DNA from: JANSYP01 sp039184415
GTDB taxonomy: Bacteria > Pseudomonadota > Alphaproteobacteria > Rhodobacterales > Rhodobacteraceae
Direction: 5' to 3'
NCBI GenBank assembly: GCA_039184415.1
Contig: JBCDBB010000111.1
Location: forward strand, 1 to 12,921
Length of the DNA: 12,921 nt
In this document: piece after piece, positions 1 to 6,801 of the stretch
Layout: each line of letters opens with the position of its first letter
Position numbering within the stretch: position 1 is the first letter of the stretch
Notes under the pieces: generated by a model
The model's input: the letters and a program-made list of their open reading frames with translations, nothing else
What the model was told of the DNA's origin: nothing
The model's database searches: none
Made by a program: the position numbers and the translations under genes

Positions 1-359
<359 letters not shown>

Positions 360-467
360 CCGCGCGGACGGGGACGGGCTGACCGCACAGCTCGACCTCT
401 GCGATGCCTGCCTTCCGTGGGGCCGTGACAGGCGCGCAACCTTGCGTGAGGGAACGGTCTGCGACGG

Positions 468-496
468 TTGCTGGCCCATCCGGTCCCTGCGATGAT
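468..496 (+). promoter_or_regulatory. possible sigma-70 promoter for the lipoprotein gene
   Basis: TTGCTG (468-473) and GATGAT (491-496) are separated by 17 bp and would start RNA near 503, just upstream of an AGGAG ribosome site (512-516) and the ATG at 525. The -35 matches consensus at 3 of 6 positions and the -10 at 4 of 6, so this is a spacing-supported guess. It lies in the 165-bp gap after rpoD, which otherwise holds only an unstarted open frame (379-495) discussed in the findings. Confidence 0.35.
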
Positions 497-524
497 TGTG
501 CCAGACAGATCAGGAGTATGCGCC

Positions 525-956
525 ATGCGGGCCAGTATCTTTGCGGTGTCCATCCTCGCCATGGCGTTGGTCGGCTGTGACCAGGCCGGCAATCCCAACC
601 GTGCCGATGCGGTCTTCCGGGCGTCGAACGGTTTTCTCGTGCATCCTCTCGGGGATGGGCGATTTGAGGTCATTCCCCGCGGCAACTCCAGCTCTAAGGG
701 GTTTTTCTGCGCCGCAGGCGATTATGCTCAACGCCGGCTCGGTGAACCGCCGAGCGCGCGTGTCCTGCTCACGTCGCCCGCCGGTCCGTCCGTGAACAAT
801 CCCGGGGGGCGCAGCGCGAAGTTCATCGTCGCTCCGCCGGGCAGCGGCAGAAGCTCGGGGATCTTCGTGAATACGCGGCGGGCCGGAGAGAGCCTTACCA
901 TCGGCCACGCGCGCACGCTCTGCAATCGCGACTTCCCCGGTTTCAACCCCGACTGA
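525..956 (+). CDS. small predicted lipoprotein of unknown function
   Basis: A 143-residue protein. It begins with a short basic/hydrophobic leader and a lipobox LVGC with Cys18, so signal peptidase II should cleave before Cys18 and the protein should be lipid-anchored. Asp follows the Cys; in E. coli that favours inner-membrane retention, but the rule may not hold in alphaproteobacteria. The mature part contains FLVHPLGDGRFEVIPRG, a FFCAAGDYAQRRLG segment and a C-terminal HARTLC, giving two further cysteines that could form a disulfide. I recall similar FxCAAGD proteins as uncharacterised in Rhodobacterales and know no function. The start at 525 is chosen over the upstream TTG at 468 because it has AGGAG 8 nt upstream and gives a clean signal peptide. 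It is probably a single-gene unit. Confidence 0.8.
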   Translation: MRASIFAVSILAMALVGCDQAGNPNRADAVFRASNGFLVHPLGDGRFEVIPRGNSSSKGFFCAAGDYAQRRLGEPPSARVLLTSPAGPSVNNPGGRSAKFIVAPPGSGRSSGIFVNTRRAGESLTIGHARTLCNRDFPGFNPD

Positions 957-971
957 TCGAGTTTCCTAGGG

Positions 972-989
972 GGAGGCGCGGCAGCCTCC
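972..989 (+). terminator. weak stem-loop after the lipoprotein gene
   Basis: GGAGGC (972-977) and GCCTCC (984-989) form a 6-bp G+C-rich stem with a 6-nt loop, 15 nt after the lipoprotein stop. No T run follows, so it may be a Rho-assisted end or just a folded 3' tail. It is the only terminator-like structure between the lipoprotein gene and nrdR. Confidence 0.25.
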
Positions 990-1083
990 GTGATAATGGC
1001 CGGCACAGGTTCGGTCTGGCGAACGACCGCCCTTGGCTGGGCAGCGGCCCGGAGCGTCCGATATGGCCGAAACTGTCGCCTGT

Positions 1084-1128
1084 GCGCCAAATTTGCACAT
1101 GCCCTATCTCGTAGGTGTAAATCGGCGC
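1084..1128 (+). other. long imperfect inverted repeat upstream of nrdR
   Basis: GCGCC (1084-1088) pairs with GGCGC (1124-1128). ATTTGCAC (1091-1098) pairs with GTGTAAAT (1115-1122) with one G-U pair, the two helices being separated by AA on one side and C on the other. CTA/TAG (1104-1106/1112-1114) can extend the inner stem. This makes about 13-16 pairs in the 239-bp gap between the lipoprotein gene and nrdR. A -10-like TATAGT lies downstream (1152-1157) without a convincing -35. The structure could be an operator, an attenuator or a small RNA; the sequence does not decide. The rest of the gap holds no gene I can support. Confidence 0.4.
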
Positions 1129-1195
1129 TACCCAACTTGTTGCCGGGTCCCTATAGTGACGGTATCGCTCCACTGCCTGTCACCGAGGAGAGGCC

Positions 1196-1666
1196 ATGCG
1201 CTGTCCGTTCTGTGGAAATGTCGATACCCAGGTGAAGGATTCACGCCCAGCCGAGGACCATGTCTCCATCCGGCGGCGCCGTCTCTGTCCCGAGTGCGGC
1301 GGGCGCTTTACCACCTACGAGCGGGTACAGCTGCGCGATCTGGTCGTGATCAAATCCAACGGGCGCCGCGAGGATTTCGACCGCGACAAGCTCGAGCGTT
1401 CGATCCGGATCGCCTGCCAGAAGCGCCCAATCGAGCCTGAACGGATGGACAAGATGATTTCGGGCATCGTCCGGCGGCTGGAAAGCACCGGGGAGCAGGA
1501 CATCGATTCCAAGCTCATCGGGGAAATCGTGATGGAAACGCTCGCCCGTATCGACACCGTGGCCTATGTGCGGTTTGCGAGCGTTTACAAGAATTTCCAG
1601 GCGGCCGATGATTTCGACCGCTTCGTGTCGGAACTCCGTCCAGCCCCGGCAGCCCAGGACAAGTGA
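1196..1666 (+). CDS. nrdR: transcriptional repressor NrdR
   Basis: 156 residues, the normal length for NrdR, the nucleotide-sensing repressor of ribonucleotide reductase operons. The N-terminal zinc ribbon has CPFC (Cys3, Cys6) and CPEC (Cys31, Cys34) around the basic RRRRLCPECGGRFTTYER segment that belongs to the DNA-binding part. Residues ~49-139 form the ATP-cone that binds ATP or dATP and controls oligomeric state. The conserved YVRFASVYKNFQ is present near the end. The start ATG is preceded by GAGGAGAGG (1185-1193), an unusually strong ribosome site. The stop overlaps the ribD start (GTGA at 1663-1666), so ribD translation is probably coupled. nrdR at the head of a rib-nusB cluster is a common arrangement in alphaproteobacteria. 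Confidence 0.97.
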   Translation: MRCPFCGNVDTQVKDSRPAEDHVSIRRRRLCPECGGRFTTYERVQLRDLVVIKSNGRREDFDRDKLERSIRIACQKRPIEPERMDKMISGIVRRLESTGEQDIDSKLIGEIVMETLARIDTVAYVRFASVYKNFQAADDFDRFVSELRPAPAAQDK

Positions 1667-2778
1667 ACCCCACCGGCGCTGCCCAAACCGACAGGGCCGC
1701 CATGACCCATGCGCTGGCGCTTGGCCGGCGCGGGCAGGGGCGATGCTGGCCCAATCCGGCCGTCGGCTGCGTCCTGATACGCGACAGAAGGGTGGTCGGT
1801 CGCGGCTGGACCCAACCCGGCGGGCGTCCCCATGCCGAGCCCGTGGCCCTTGCGCAGGCGGGGGATGAGGCGCGTGGCGCGACGGCCTATGTCACGCTGG
1901 AGCCCTGCGCTCATCACGGCCGGACGCCGCCTTGCGCCGACGCGCTGGTGGCCGCGGGCATCGCGCGCGTCGTCGTGGCGCTGCGCGATCCCGATCCGCG
2001 CACTGACGGCGGCGGGCTCGCCCGTCTGCGTGCAGCGGGCATCGCCGTGACCGAAGGCGTCCTTGAGGAGGCCGCGGCACGGGACCATGCCGGATTTCTC
2101 TCCCGGGTGCAGCAGGGCCGCCCGCGCCTGACGCTCAAGCTTGCGACCAGTTTCGACGGGCGGATCGCCACAGGCTCGGGCGAAAGCCGATGGATCACGG
2201 GGCCTGAGGCCCGGCGCCTCGTCCATGCGGAACGCGCGCGCCACGATGCCGTACTGGTCGGCGGCGGCACGGCGCGGGCGGACGATCCGTCGTTGACCGT
2301 GCGCGATCTGGGCCGGATCGCCCAGCCTGTGCGGATCGTGGCCTCCCGTAGACTGGACCTGCCGCAGGGCGCGCGCCTGATCCGGTCAGCCTCCGACGCG
2401 CCCGTCTGGATCCTGCACGGACCCGACGCGTCGGACGATCGGATCGCGGTGCTGGAGGCGGCCGGGCTCCGCTGCCTTGCTGCGCCGCTCGGACAGGACC
2501 GCCATCTCGACCCCGAGGGGATGCTCCAGGCCCTCGGTCGCGCGGGGCTGACATCGGTCTTTTGCGAAGGGGGTGGCGCACTGGCCGCGTCACTTCTACA
2601 GGCCGGGCTGGTCGATCAGCTCATCGGCTTCACTGCCGGGGTTGCCCTTGGCGCCGAAGGGCGGCCCAGCCTCGGCCCGCTCGGCATCTCCGCGCTCTCC
2701 GAAGCGCCGCGGTTCGATCTGATCGAGAGCCGCGCGGTCGGCGGCGACGTCCTGCACCGCTGGGAGCGTCGCGGCTGA
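1663..2778 (+). CDS. ribD: bifunctional diaminohydroxyphosphoribosylaminopyrimidine deaminase / 5-amino-6-(5-phosphoribosylamino)uracil reductase
   Basis: 371 residues, full length for RibD, which performs the second and third steps of riboflavin synthesis in the cytosol. The deaminase half (about 10-145) has the zinc/catalytic motif HAE at 57-59 and EPCAHHGRTPPC at 80-91, giving His57, Cys82 and Cys91 as ligands and Glu59 as proton shuttle. The NADPH-dependent reductase half (about 146-368) begins with LTLKLATSFDGRIA and carries WITG, VGGGTARADDP and CEGGGALAASLL. The start is GTG, sharing GTGA with the nrdR stop. The next ATG (1702) would cut into the conserved segment before GRRGQGRCWPNPAVG, so GTG is preferred. 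AGGA lies just upstream. The next gene is 59 bp away. Confidence 0.96.
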   Translation: MNPTGAAQTDRAAMTHALALGRRGQGRCWPNPAVGCVLIRDRRVVGRGWTQPGGRPHAEPVALAQAGDEARGATAYVTLEPCAHHGRTPPCADALVAAGIARVVVALRDPDPRTDGGGLARLRAAGIAVTEGVLEEAAARDHAGFLSRVQQGRPRLTLKLATSFDGRIATGSGESRWITGPEARRLVHAERARHDAVLVGGGTARADDPSLTVRDLGRIAQPVRIVASRRLDLPQGARLIRSASDAPVWILHGPDASDDRIAVLEAAGLRCLAAPLGQDRHLDPEGMLQALGRAGLTSVFCEGGGALAASLLQAGLVDQLIGFTAGVALGAEGRPSLGPLGISALSEAPRFDLIESRAVGGDVLHRWERRG

Positions 2779-2779
2779 C

Positions 2780-2807
2780 TTGCCACGGCCCGGCGCACGG
2801 CTATGGT
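2780..2807 (+). promoter_or_regulatory. possible internal promoter for ribE
   Basis: TTGCCA (2780-2785; 5 of 6 consensus) and TATGGT (2802-2807; 4 of 6) are 16 bp apart, giving a start near 2814, upstream of TAGGAG (2824-2829) and the ribE ATG. The same bases can fold as a 7-bp stem with one bulged C (GGCGCAC 2792-2798 against 2806-2813), so a hairpin in ribD-ribE mRNA is the competing explanation. Confidence 0.35.
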
Positions 2808-2837
2808 GCCGCCCGTTGCAGTCTAGGAGCCCCTGAC

Positions 2838-3449
2838 ATGTTCACCGGAATCGTGACCGATATCGGCACCGTACGCGCATTGCAGCAGGAGGGTGATCTT
2901 CGTGTGCGCATCGGCACCGCCTACGACCCTTCGGGGATCGATCTTGGCGCGTCGATCGCCTGCGACGGGGTGTGTCTGACGGTCATCGACCGTGGCGCGG
3001 GCGAGGCGGAAGGCGATGCCGGCTGGTTCGATGTCCAGGCTTCGGCCGAGACCACGGGCGTGACGACGCTCGGCAGTTGGGAGATTGGCAGCAAGGTCAA
3101 CCTGGAGCGTGCTTTGCGGTTGGGCGATGAACTGGGCGGTCATATCGTGTCGGGCCATGTCGACGGTCAGGCGGTGATCACGGCGATGTCGGAAGAGGGC
3201 GACAGCACCCGCGTCACCCTGCAGGCGCCCGATGCGCTGGCGCGGTTCATTGCCCCAAAGGGCTCCGTTGCGCTCAACGGGACATCGCTCACGGTCAACG
3301 AGGTCGACGGGACGACGTTCGGGATCAATTTCATCCCCCATACGAAGGCCGTGACGAACTGGGGTGAGGCCGCCATTGGCGACAAGGTCAATCTGGAGAT
3401 CGATACGCTGGCCCGCTATGTCGCGCGGCTCCAGGACTGGGAGGGGTAG
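2838..3449 (+). CDS. ribE: riboflavin synthase, alpha subunit type
   Basis: 203 residues. It catalyses dismutation of two 6,7-dimethyl-8-ribityllumazine molecules into riboflavin plus the pyrimidinedione that is recycled by RibH. It has the family's duplicated lumazine-binding barrels: the first opens with the invariant MFTGIV and carries GASIACDGVCLTV and NLERALRLGDELGGHIVSGHVDG-type sequence. The second repeats this as GSVALNGTSLTVNEV (~135-150) and ends in NLEIDTLARYVARL. The start at 2838 has TAGGAG 8 nt upstream. The open frame runs back to 2562, but that extension is a shadow of ribD. This gene is named ribE or ribC depending on the species. The rib cluster is interrupted immediately after it by a structured gap and the caspase module. 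Confidence 0.96.
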   Translation: MFTGIVTDIGTVRALQQEGDLRVRIGTAYDPSGIDLGASIACDGVCLTVIDRGAGEAEGDAGWFDVQASAETTGVTTLGSWEIGSKVNLERALRLGDELGGHIVSGHVDGQAVITAMSEEGDSTRVTLQAPDALARFIAPKGSVALNGTSLTVNEVDGTTFGINFIPHTKAVTNWGEAAIGDKVNLEIDTLARYVARLQDWEG

Positions 3450-3500
3450 TCTCAGCCACCATTGGCGTGATCGCCGCGACGTGAAAACCCGCCCTTCAGC

Positions 3501-3540
3501 CATGCTTTTGTTGACCGCTTCCAGCGAAAGCATGCATTCT
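3501..3540 (+). promoter_or_regulatory. nested hairpin overlapping a possible promoter upstream of the caspase module
   Basis: CATGCTTT (3501-3508) and AAAGCATG (3527-3534) form a perfect 8-bp inverted repeat. Inside it CGCT (3516-3519) and AGCG (3523-3526) form a second stem over a TCC loop. TTGACC (3511-3516) with CATTCT (3535-3540) at 18 bp would make a weak sigma-70 promoter whose -35 lies inside the dyad. The element occupies the 124-bp gap between ribE and the two-helix membrane protein gene, so it could end ribE transcription, start the module, or be an operator. Confidence 0.35.
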
Positions 3541-3573
3541 CGGGGGCGTCGTTGGCAGTGATGGGCAACGGAC

Positions 3574-3792
3574 ATGAGGCTTTTCTACATTGCATTCTTC
3601 GCGGCGGTCGCGCTTGCCGGAGCCTTCTGGTGGTGGTCCCTGCAACCACCCGACGGTGTTATCTCGATGGGTGAAGAGAGCCGTTTCTCGGAAATAGTTA
3701 GCCTTGTCATCGCCGTGTGCGGCGCACTGGCAGCGGCGTTCAACATGTTGCAGGCCTACTTCAAAATGCGCGAAGGGACGCAGAAAAAATGA
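3574..3792 (+). CDS. small two-helix membrane protein, partner of the caspase gene
   Basis: 72 residues with two predicted membrane helices: residues ~4-22 (IAFFAAVALAGAFWWW) and ~43-61 (SLVIAVCGALAAAFNML). They are joined by a short loop (~23-40, SLQPPDGVISMGEESRFSE). A basic C-terminus ends QAYFKMREGTQKK, probably cytoplasmic. I do not recognise the family. It ends in AAAAAATGA, where the ATG of the caspase gene overlaps its TGA by 4 nt, so the two are very likely co-translated and functionally linked. Its own ribosome site is weak (GGGCAACGGAC), so the start is less certain than the stop. It could anchor, inhibit or export its partner; that is inference. Membrane segments and coupling are visible in the sequence. 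Confidence 0.75.
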   Translation: MRLFYIAFFAAVALAGAFWWWSLQPPDGVISMGEESRFSEIVSLVIAVCGALAAAFNMLQAYFKMREGTQKK

Positions 3793-5081
3793 CGGCGCGC
3801 GGCATCCTGATGGCCGCATTGTTTGTCCTCGTACAGCCCGCCTGGGGGCAATCACCGCCCGGGCGCGATATCGACTATGTCTACGACACCGAGCGCGCCG
3901 AAGGCTTGATGTCCCGGGCGCTTAGCAGGGCCGGCTTCACCGCCGCCGGGCGCCAATATGCGGTCATTATCGGCATCGGCGACTATGACGATGCGCGGTT
4001 CGACCGACTTCCTGGTGCGGCCAAGGACGCCCGGCGGCTTTACGATTTCCTGACCGAGCGGGCCGGATTCGACCGTGTTTGGCTTCTGACAGACGCGGCC
4101 GCGACCAAGGACCGACTGCGGACGGTCATGATGGATGACCTCAGGCGCCGCGTTGGGCCGGGCGATCGCGTGTTCTTCTATTTTACCGGCCACGGCGTCT
4201 CGGAAGATTTCGGCAATGTGGAACGTGGGTTCCTTCCACTGTCGCGGTCGCGCCGGGACAGCGTCTCGTCGATGATCTCCATGCGCGAGATCGGCGAATG
4301 GGCGGATGCGCTGCGTCCCGCCCGTCAGGTCCTCTTTGTGCTCGACAGCTGCGTCAGCGGGCTTGCCGGTGATGTGATCATGTCGGAGCTGGATCCCGAT
4401 CTGGAGAGGGATCTGGGCCGGCGCGGACACCATCTGATCACTGCAGGGCATGGCGACGAAGACGCCTACGCAACGGCCGATGGCAGCTATTTTGGTCAGG
4501 TTTTCCTGGATGGTTTGAAGGGTGAGGCGGATGCTGCCTTCTCGAACCGGGCGCGCGACGGTGCCGTCACTGTGAGCGAGCTGACCCTCTATGTCCGGCA
4601 GCGCCTGCGCGCCGAACTTTCGGGAACAGGGTACCGCATGACGCCCCAGCGGTCAGTGCTGAACAATGCCCGCGAGGGTGAGTTTTTCTTTCTGGCTGCG
4701 GCGCCAACCGGCGAAACCGCGATCGGGGCAGGTGAGCGCCCGATGGGGGGCCAGGTGTCGCAATCGGCCTTGCCGTCGGCGCCGCCGCCACCGAACCCGT
4801 TGACAGAGCGCATGCTGACGCCCGGAGTGCAAGCGCCTGAGCGGGCTCCGGACGCGGGCCAGGTCCTCGTGCCGGACAGCGGTAGGATTGCCGACGAAAT
4901 CAATGCGATCGACGCTCAACTCCAAGCCTTGACCGCTCGGGGCGACCAGATGACAGCCGCCGATCAGCAGGAGATGAAGCGTTTGATCGACCAGCGCTCC
5001 GGATATTTCGACCTGCTGCGAAACATGATTGAGAACTACGACGCGAACGCCAAGGAGATCATCCAAAGCATCGGTCGATGA
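3789..5081 (+). CDS. secreted caspase-family (C14) cysteine protease
   Basis: 430 residues. Residues 1-20 form a signal peptide ending AWG before Gln21, so the protein should be periplasmic or secreted. The caspase/metacaspase p20-like domain (about 55-255) begins QYAVIIGIGDYDD and continues LPGAAKDARRLYDFL. It carries FFYFTGHG with catalytic His135 and VLFVLDSCVSG with catalytic Cys188; Asp186 two residues before the Cys is the metacaspase-like DSCxSG pattern, which usually goes with basic-residue specificity. A proline-rich linker (about 319-330) leads to a helical, probably coiled-coil tail (about 365-430: DEINAIDAQLQALTARGD, DQQEMKRLIDQR). Start at 3789 overlaps the previous stop; AAGGGA is 10 nt upstream. 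Such a gene between ribE and ribB is unexpected and unrelated to flavin synthesis by sequence. Its role is unknown; proteolysis of envelope proteins or a death/defence response are possibilities. Confidence 0.88.
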   Translation: MTARGILMAALFVLVQPAWGQSPPGRDIDYVYDTERAEGLMSRALSRAGFTAAGRQYAVIIGIGDYDDARFDRLPGAAKDARRLYDFLTERAGFDRVWLLTDAAATKDRLRTVMMDDLRRRVGPGDRVFFYFTGHGVSEDFGNVERGFLPLSRSRRDSVSSMISMREIGEWADALRPARQVLFVLDSCVSGLAGDVIMSELDPDLERDLGRRGHHLITAGHGDEDAYATADGSYFGQVFLDGLKGEADAAFSNRARDGAVTVSELTLYVRQRLRAELSGTGYRMTPQRSVLNNAREGEFFFLAAAPTGETAIGAGERPMGGQVSQSALPSAPPPPNPLTERMLTPGVQAPERAPDAGQVLVPDSGRIADEINAIDAQLQALTARGDQMTAADQQEMKRLIDQRSGYFDLLRNMIENYDANAKEIIQSIGR

Positions 5082-5090
5082 GACGACAAA

Positions 5091-5110
5091 TGGCGTGGGA
5101 GGTAACGCCA
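5091..5110 (+). other. stem-loop between caspase gene and ribB
   Basis: TGGCGT (5091-5096) and ACGCCA (5105-5110) pair around an 8-nt loop containing GGGAGG, 9 nt after the caspase stop. There is no T run, so it is a weak terminator candidate at best. The 72-bp gap holds no other clear signal, so ribB may still be read through from upstream. Confidence 0.25.
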
Positions 5111-5153
5111 CTCGCCACTGGCCAAGCCTCGCTCGCTGGCATATGTGCGGCGT

Positions 5154-6275
5154 ATGAGCAGCGCAGACAATTACTCCCCGCCGACGATACCAGACCGCGA
5201 GGCAATCTCCTCGATCGAAGAGATCATCGAGGATGCCCGCAATGGCCGGATGTTCGTGCTCGTCGACCATGAGGATCGCGAGAATGAGGGCGATCTGGTC
5301 ATCCCCGCCCAGATGGCGACGCCCGAGGCGATCAATTTCATGGCGATCCACGGGCGCGGGCTGATCTGCCTGTCGCTGCCCGAAGAGCGGATCGATGCGC
5401 TTGGCCTGCCGCTGATGGCGTCGCAGAACTCCTCGCGGCATGAGACGGCCTTCACCATTTCCATCGAGGCGCGGGAAGGCGTGACAACCGGTATTTCGGC
5501 CCACGACCGCGCGCGCACTGTCGCCGTGGCCATCGATCCCTCGAAGACGGCGACCGATATCGCGACACCTGGACATATCTTTCCGCTGCGCGCCCGCGAT
5601 GGCGGGGTGCTCGTGCGGGCAGGCCATACCGAGGCGGCGGTCGATATCTCCCGTCTGGCGGGGCTGAATCCATCGGGTGTGATCTGCGAGATCATGAAGG
5701 ATGACGGGACCATGGCGCGCCTGCCCGACCTGATCGCCTTCGCCCAGCTGCACAATATCAAGATCGGAACGATCAGCGACCTGATCGCCTACCGCCGCCG
5801 CCACGACAATCTGGTGCGCCTGGGTAGCGAACGCGCCATCACCTCGGAGTTCGGCGGCGACTGGACCATGCGGATCTATACCGACGAGAGCCATGGCGAC
5901 GAGCATATCGCGCTGGTCAAGGGCGATCTGTCCGGCGATGATCCGGTGCTGGTCCGGATGCACGCGCTCGACCCGATGCTCGATATCGTTGGGCTGGGCG
6001 GGGCAGGGCGGACCGGAGAGTTCGGCCGCGCGATGGAGATCATCGCCAAAGAGGGCCGGGGCGCAGTGGTGCTTCTGCGTGACACGACGCTGAAGCTGAT
6101 GTCTGAGGATGCCAGCCCGCAGACGCTCCGCCGCTACGGGCTCGGGGCACAGATCCTGTCTTCGCTGGGTCTGTCTCGGCTCACCCTCCTGACAAACTCG
6201 CCGCAACCCAAGGTCGTCGGGCTCGATGCCTACGGGCTGACCATCGAGGGCACCCGCCCGATCGAGCAGGAGTGA
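5154..6275 (+). CDS. ribB: 3,4-dihydroxy-2-butanone-4-phosphate synthase with degenerate RibA-like C-terminal domain
   Basis: 373 residues. Residues ~17-215 are the DHBP synthase that turns ribulose 5-phosphate into the four-carbon unit of lumazine. Visible are the metal/substrate motif DHEDRENEGDL (~41-51), SRHETAFTISIEAREGVTTGISAHDRA (in two blocks ~94-122) and GHTEAAVDISRLAGL with the conserved GHTEA. Residues ~225-370 align in position with GTP cyclohydrolase II, but where RibA has its ECLTGD and CDCG zinc cysteines this protein has LVRMHALDPMLDIVGLGGAG with no cysteine; that half is presumably catalytically dead. Neither ATG 5154 nor in-frame GTG 5145 has a good ribosome site; the ATG is preferred by family length. 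The stop is 4 nt before ribH, so ribB and ribH are one transcription unit. Confidence 0.93.
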   Translation: MSSADNYSPPTIPDREAISSIEEIIEDARNGRMFVLVDHEDRENEGDLVIPAQMATPEAINFMAIHGRGLICLSLPEERIDALGLPLMASQNSSRHETAFTISIEAREGVTTGISAHDRARTVAVAIDPSKTATDIATPGHIFPLRARDGGVLVRAGHTEAAVDISRLAGLNPSGVICEIMKDDGTMARLPDLIAFAQLHNIKIGTISDLIAYRRRHDNLVRLGSERAITSEFGGDWTMRIYTDESHGDEHIALVKGDLSGDDPVLVRMHALDPMLDIVGLGGAGRTGEFGRAMEIIAKEGRGAVVLLRDTTLKLMSEDASPQTLRRYGLGAQILSSLGLSRLTLLTNSPQPKVVGLDAYGLTIEGTRPIEQE

Positions 6276-6279
6276 TCCC

Positions 6280-6783
6280 ATGGCTGCCGTCGAACATTAC
6301 GTCCTGCCGCGCCCCTCGTTCGAGAAGGCTCCGAAGGTTCTGATCGTCGTTGCGCCCTTCTACCGCGCTATTGCCGATGAGCTGATCGCCGGAGCGCGGA
6401 CCGAACTGGATGCGGCCGGAGCCACCCACGAGACCGTCGAGGTGCCGGGCGCGCTGGAGATCCCGACCGCCATTGGCATTGCCGAACGGACCGGAGATTT
6501 CGACGGCTATGTCGCGCTCGGCTGCGTGATCCGTGGCGAGACGACGCATTACGAGACCGTCTGTAATGACAGCTCGCGCGGCCTGACGCTGCTCGGGCTG
6601 GCAGGCGCCTGCGTCGGAAACGGTATCCTGACCGTCGAGAGCACGGCCCAGGCCGAGGTGCGGGCCGAAGCGGCGGGTCAGAACAAGGGCGGCGGTGCGG
6701 CGGCGGCGGCCTTGCATCTGATCGCGCTGGCGCGCAAATGGTCCGGGCAGACCAAAGGCATCGGCTTCAAGCCCACCTCCTGA
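6280..6783 (+). CDS. ribH: 6,7-dimethyl-8-ribityllumazine synthase
   Basis: 167 residues. It condenses the RibB product with the ribitylaminouracil derived from the RibD pathway to make the substrate of RibE. Family motifs are in order: FYRAIADEL with the stacking Phe27, VPGALEIP (55-62) that lines the substrate pocket, and GCVIRGETTHYETVCN (81-96) with the general acid/base His90. The C-terminal NKGGGAAAAALHLIAL helix follows. AGGAG (6268-6272) lies 7 nt before the ATG and overlaps the ribB stop region, consistent with coupled translation. The first ~16 residues are less conserved, as usual. The enzyme normally assembles into pentamers or icosahedral shells; the oligomeric type cannot be read from this sequence. 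Confidence 0.96.
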   Translation: MAAVEHYVLPRPSFEKAPKVLIVVAPFYRAIADELIAGARTELDAAGATHETVEVPGALEIPTAIGIAERTGDFDGYVALGCVIRGETTHYETVCNDSSRGLTLLGLAGACVGNGILTVESTAQAEVRAEAAGQNKGGGAAAAALHLIALARKWSGQTKGIGFKPTS

Positions 6784-6801
6784 ACGAAAGACACATGTTC
6801 C

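Noticed and set aside
1130..1165. NrdR box autoregulating nrdR
   Set aside because: The CTATAGTG stretch is too short and lacks the palindromic ACAC...GTGT ends of the NrdR consensus.
2562..2837. Upstream extension of the ribE reading frame
   Set aside because: It is arginine-rich shadow sequence over ribD. The family begins exactly at MFTGIV (2838) and a good ribosome site lies there.
5082..5153. FMN riboswitch upstream of ribB (also looked for at 957-1195 and 2779-2837)
   Set aside because: The conserved RFN element blocks are not visible, and the gap at 5082-5153 is too short for one.
5078..5272. A 64-residue plus-strand open frame overlapping the caspase stop
   Set aside because: It is out of frame with ribB, which has strong family motifs from residue ~17 onwards; the peptide looks random.
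4653..6281. A 542-residue minus-strand open frame across ribB and the caspase tail
   Set aside because: High G+C genomes yield long antisense frames; the plus strand carries clear RibB and caspase motifs and the antisense protein resembles nothing known.
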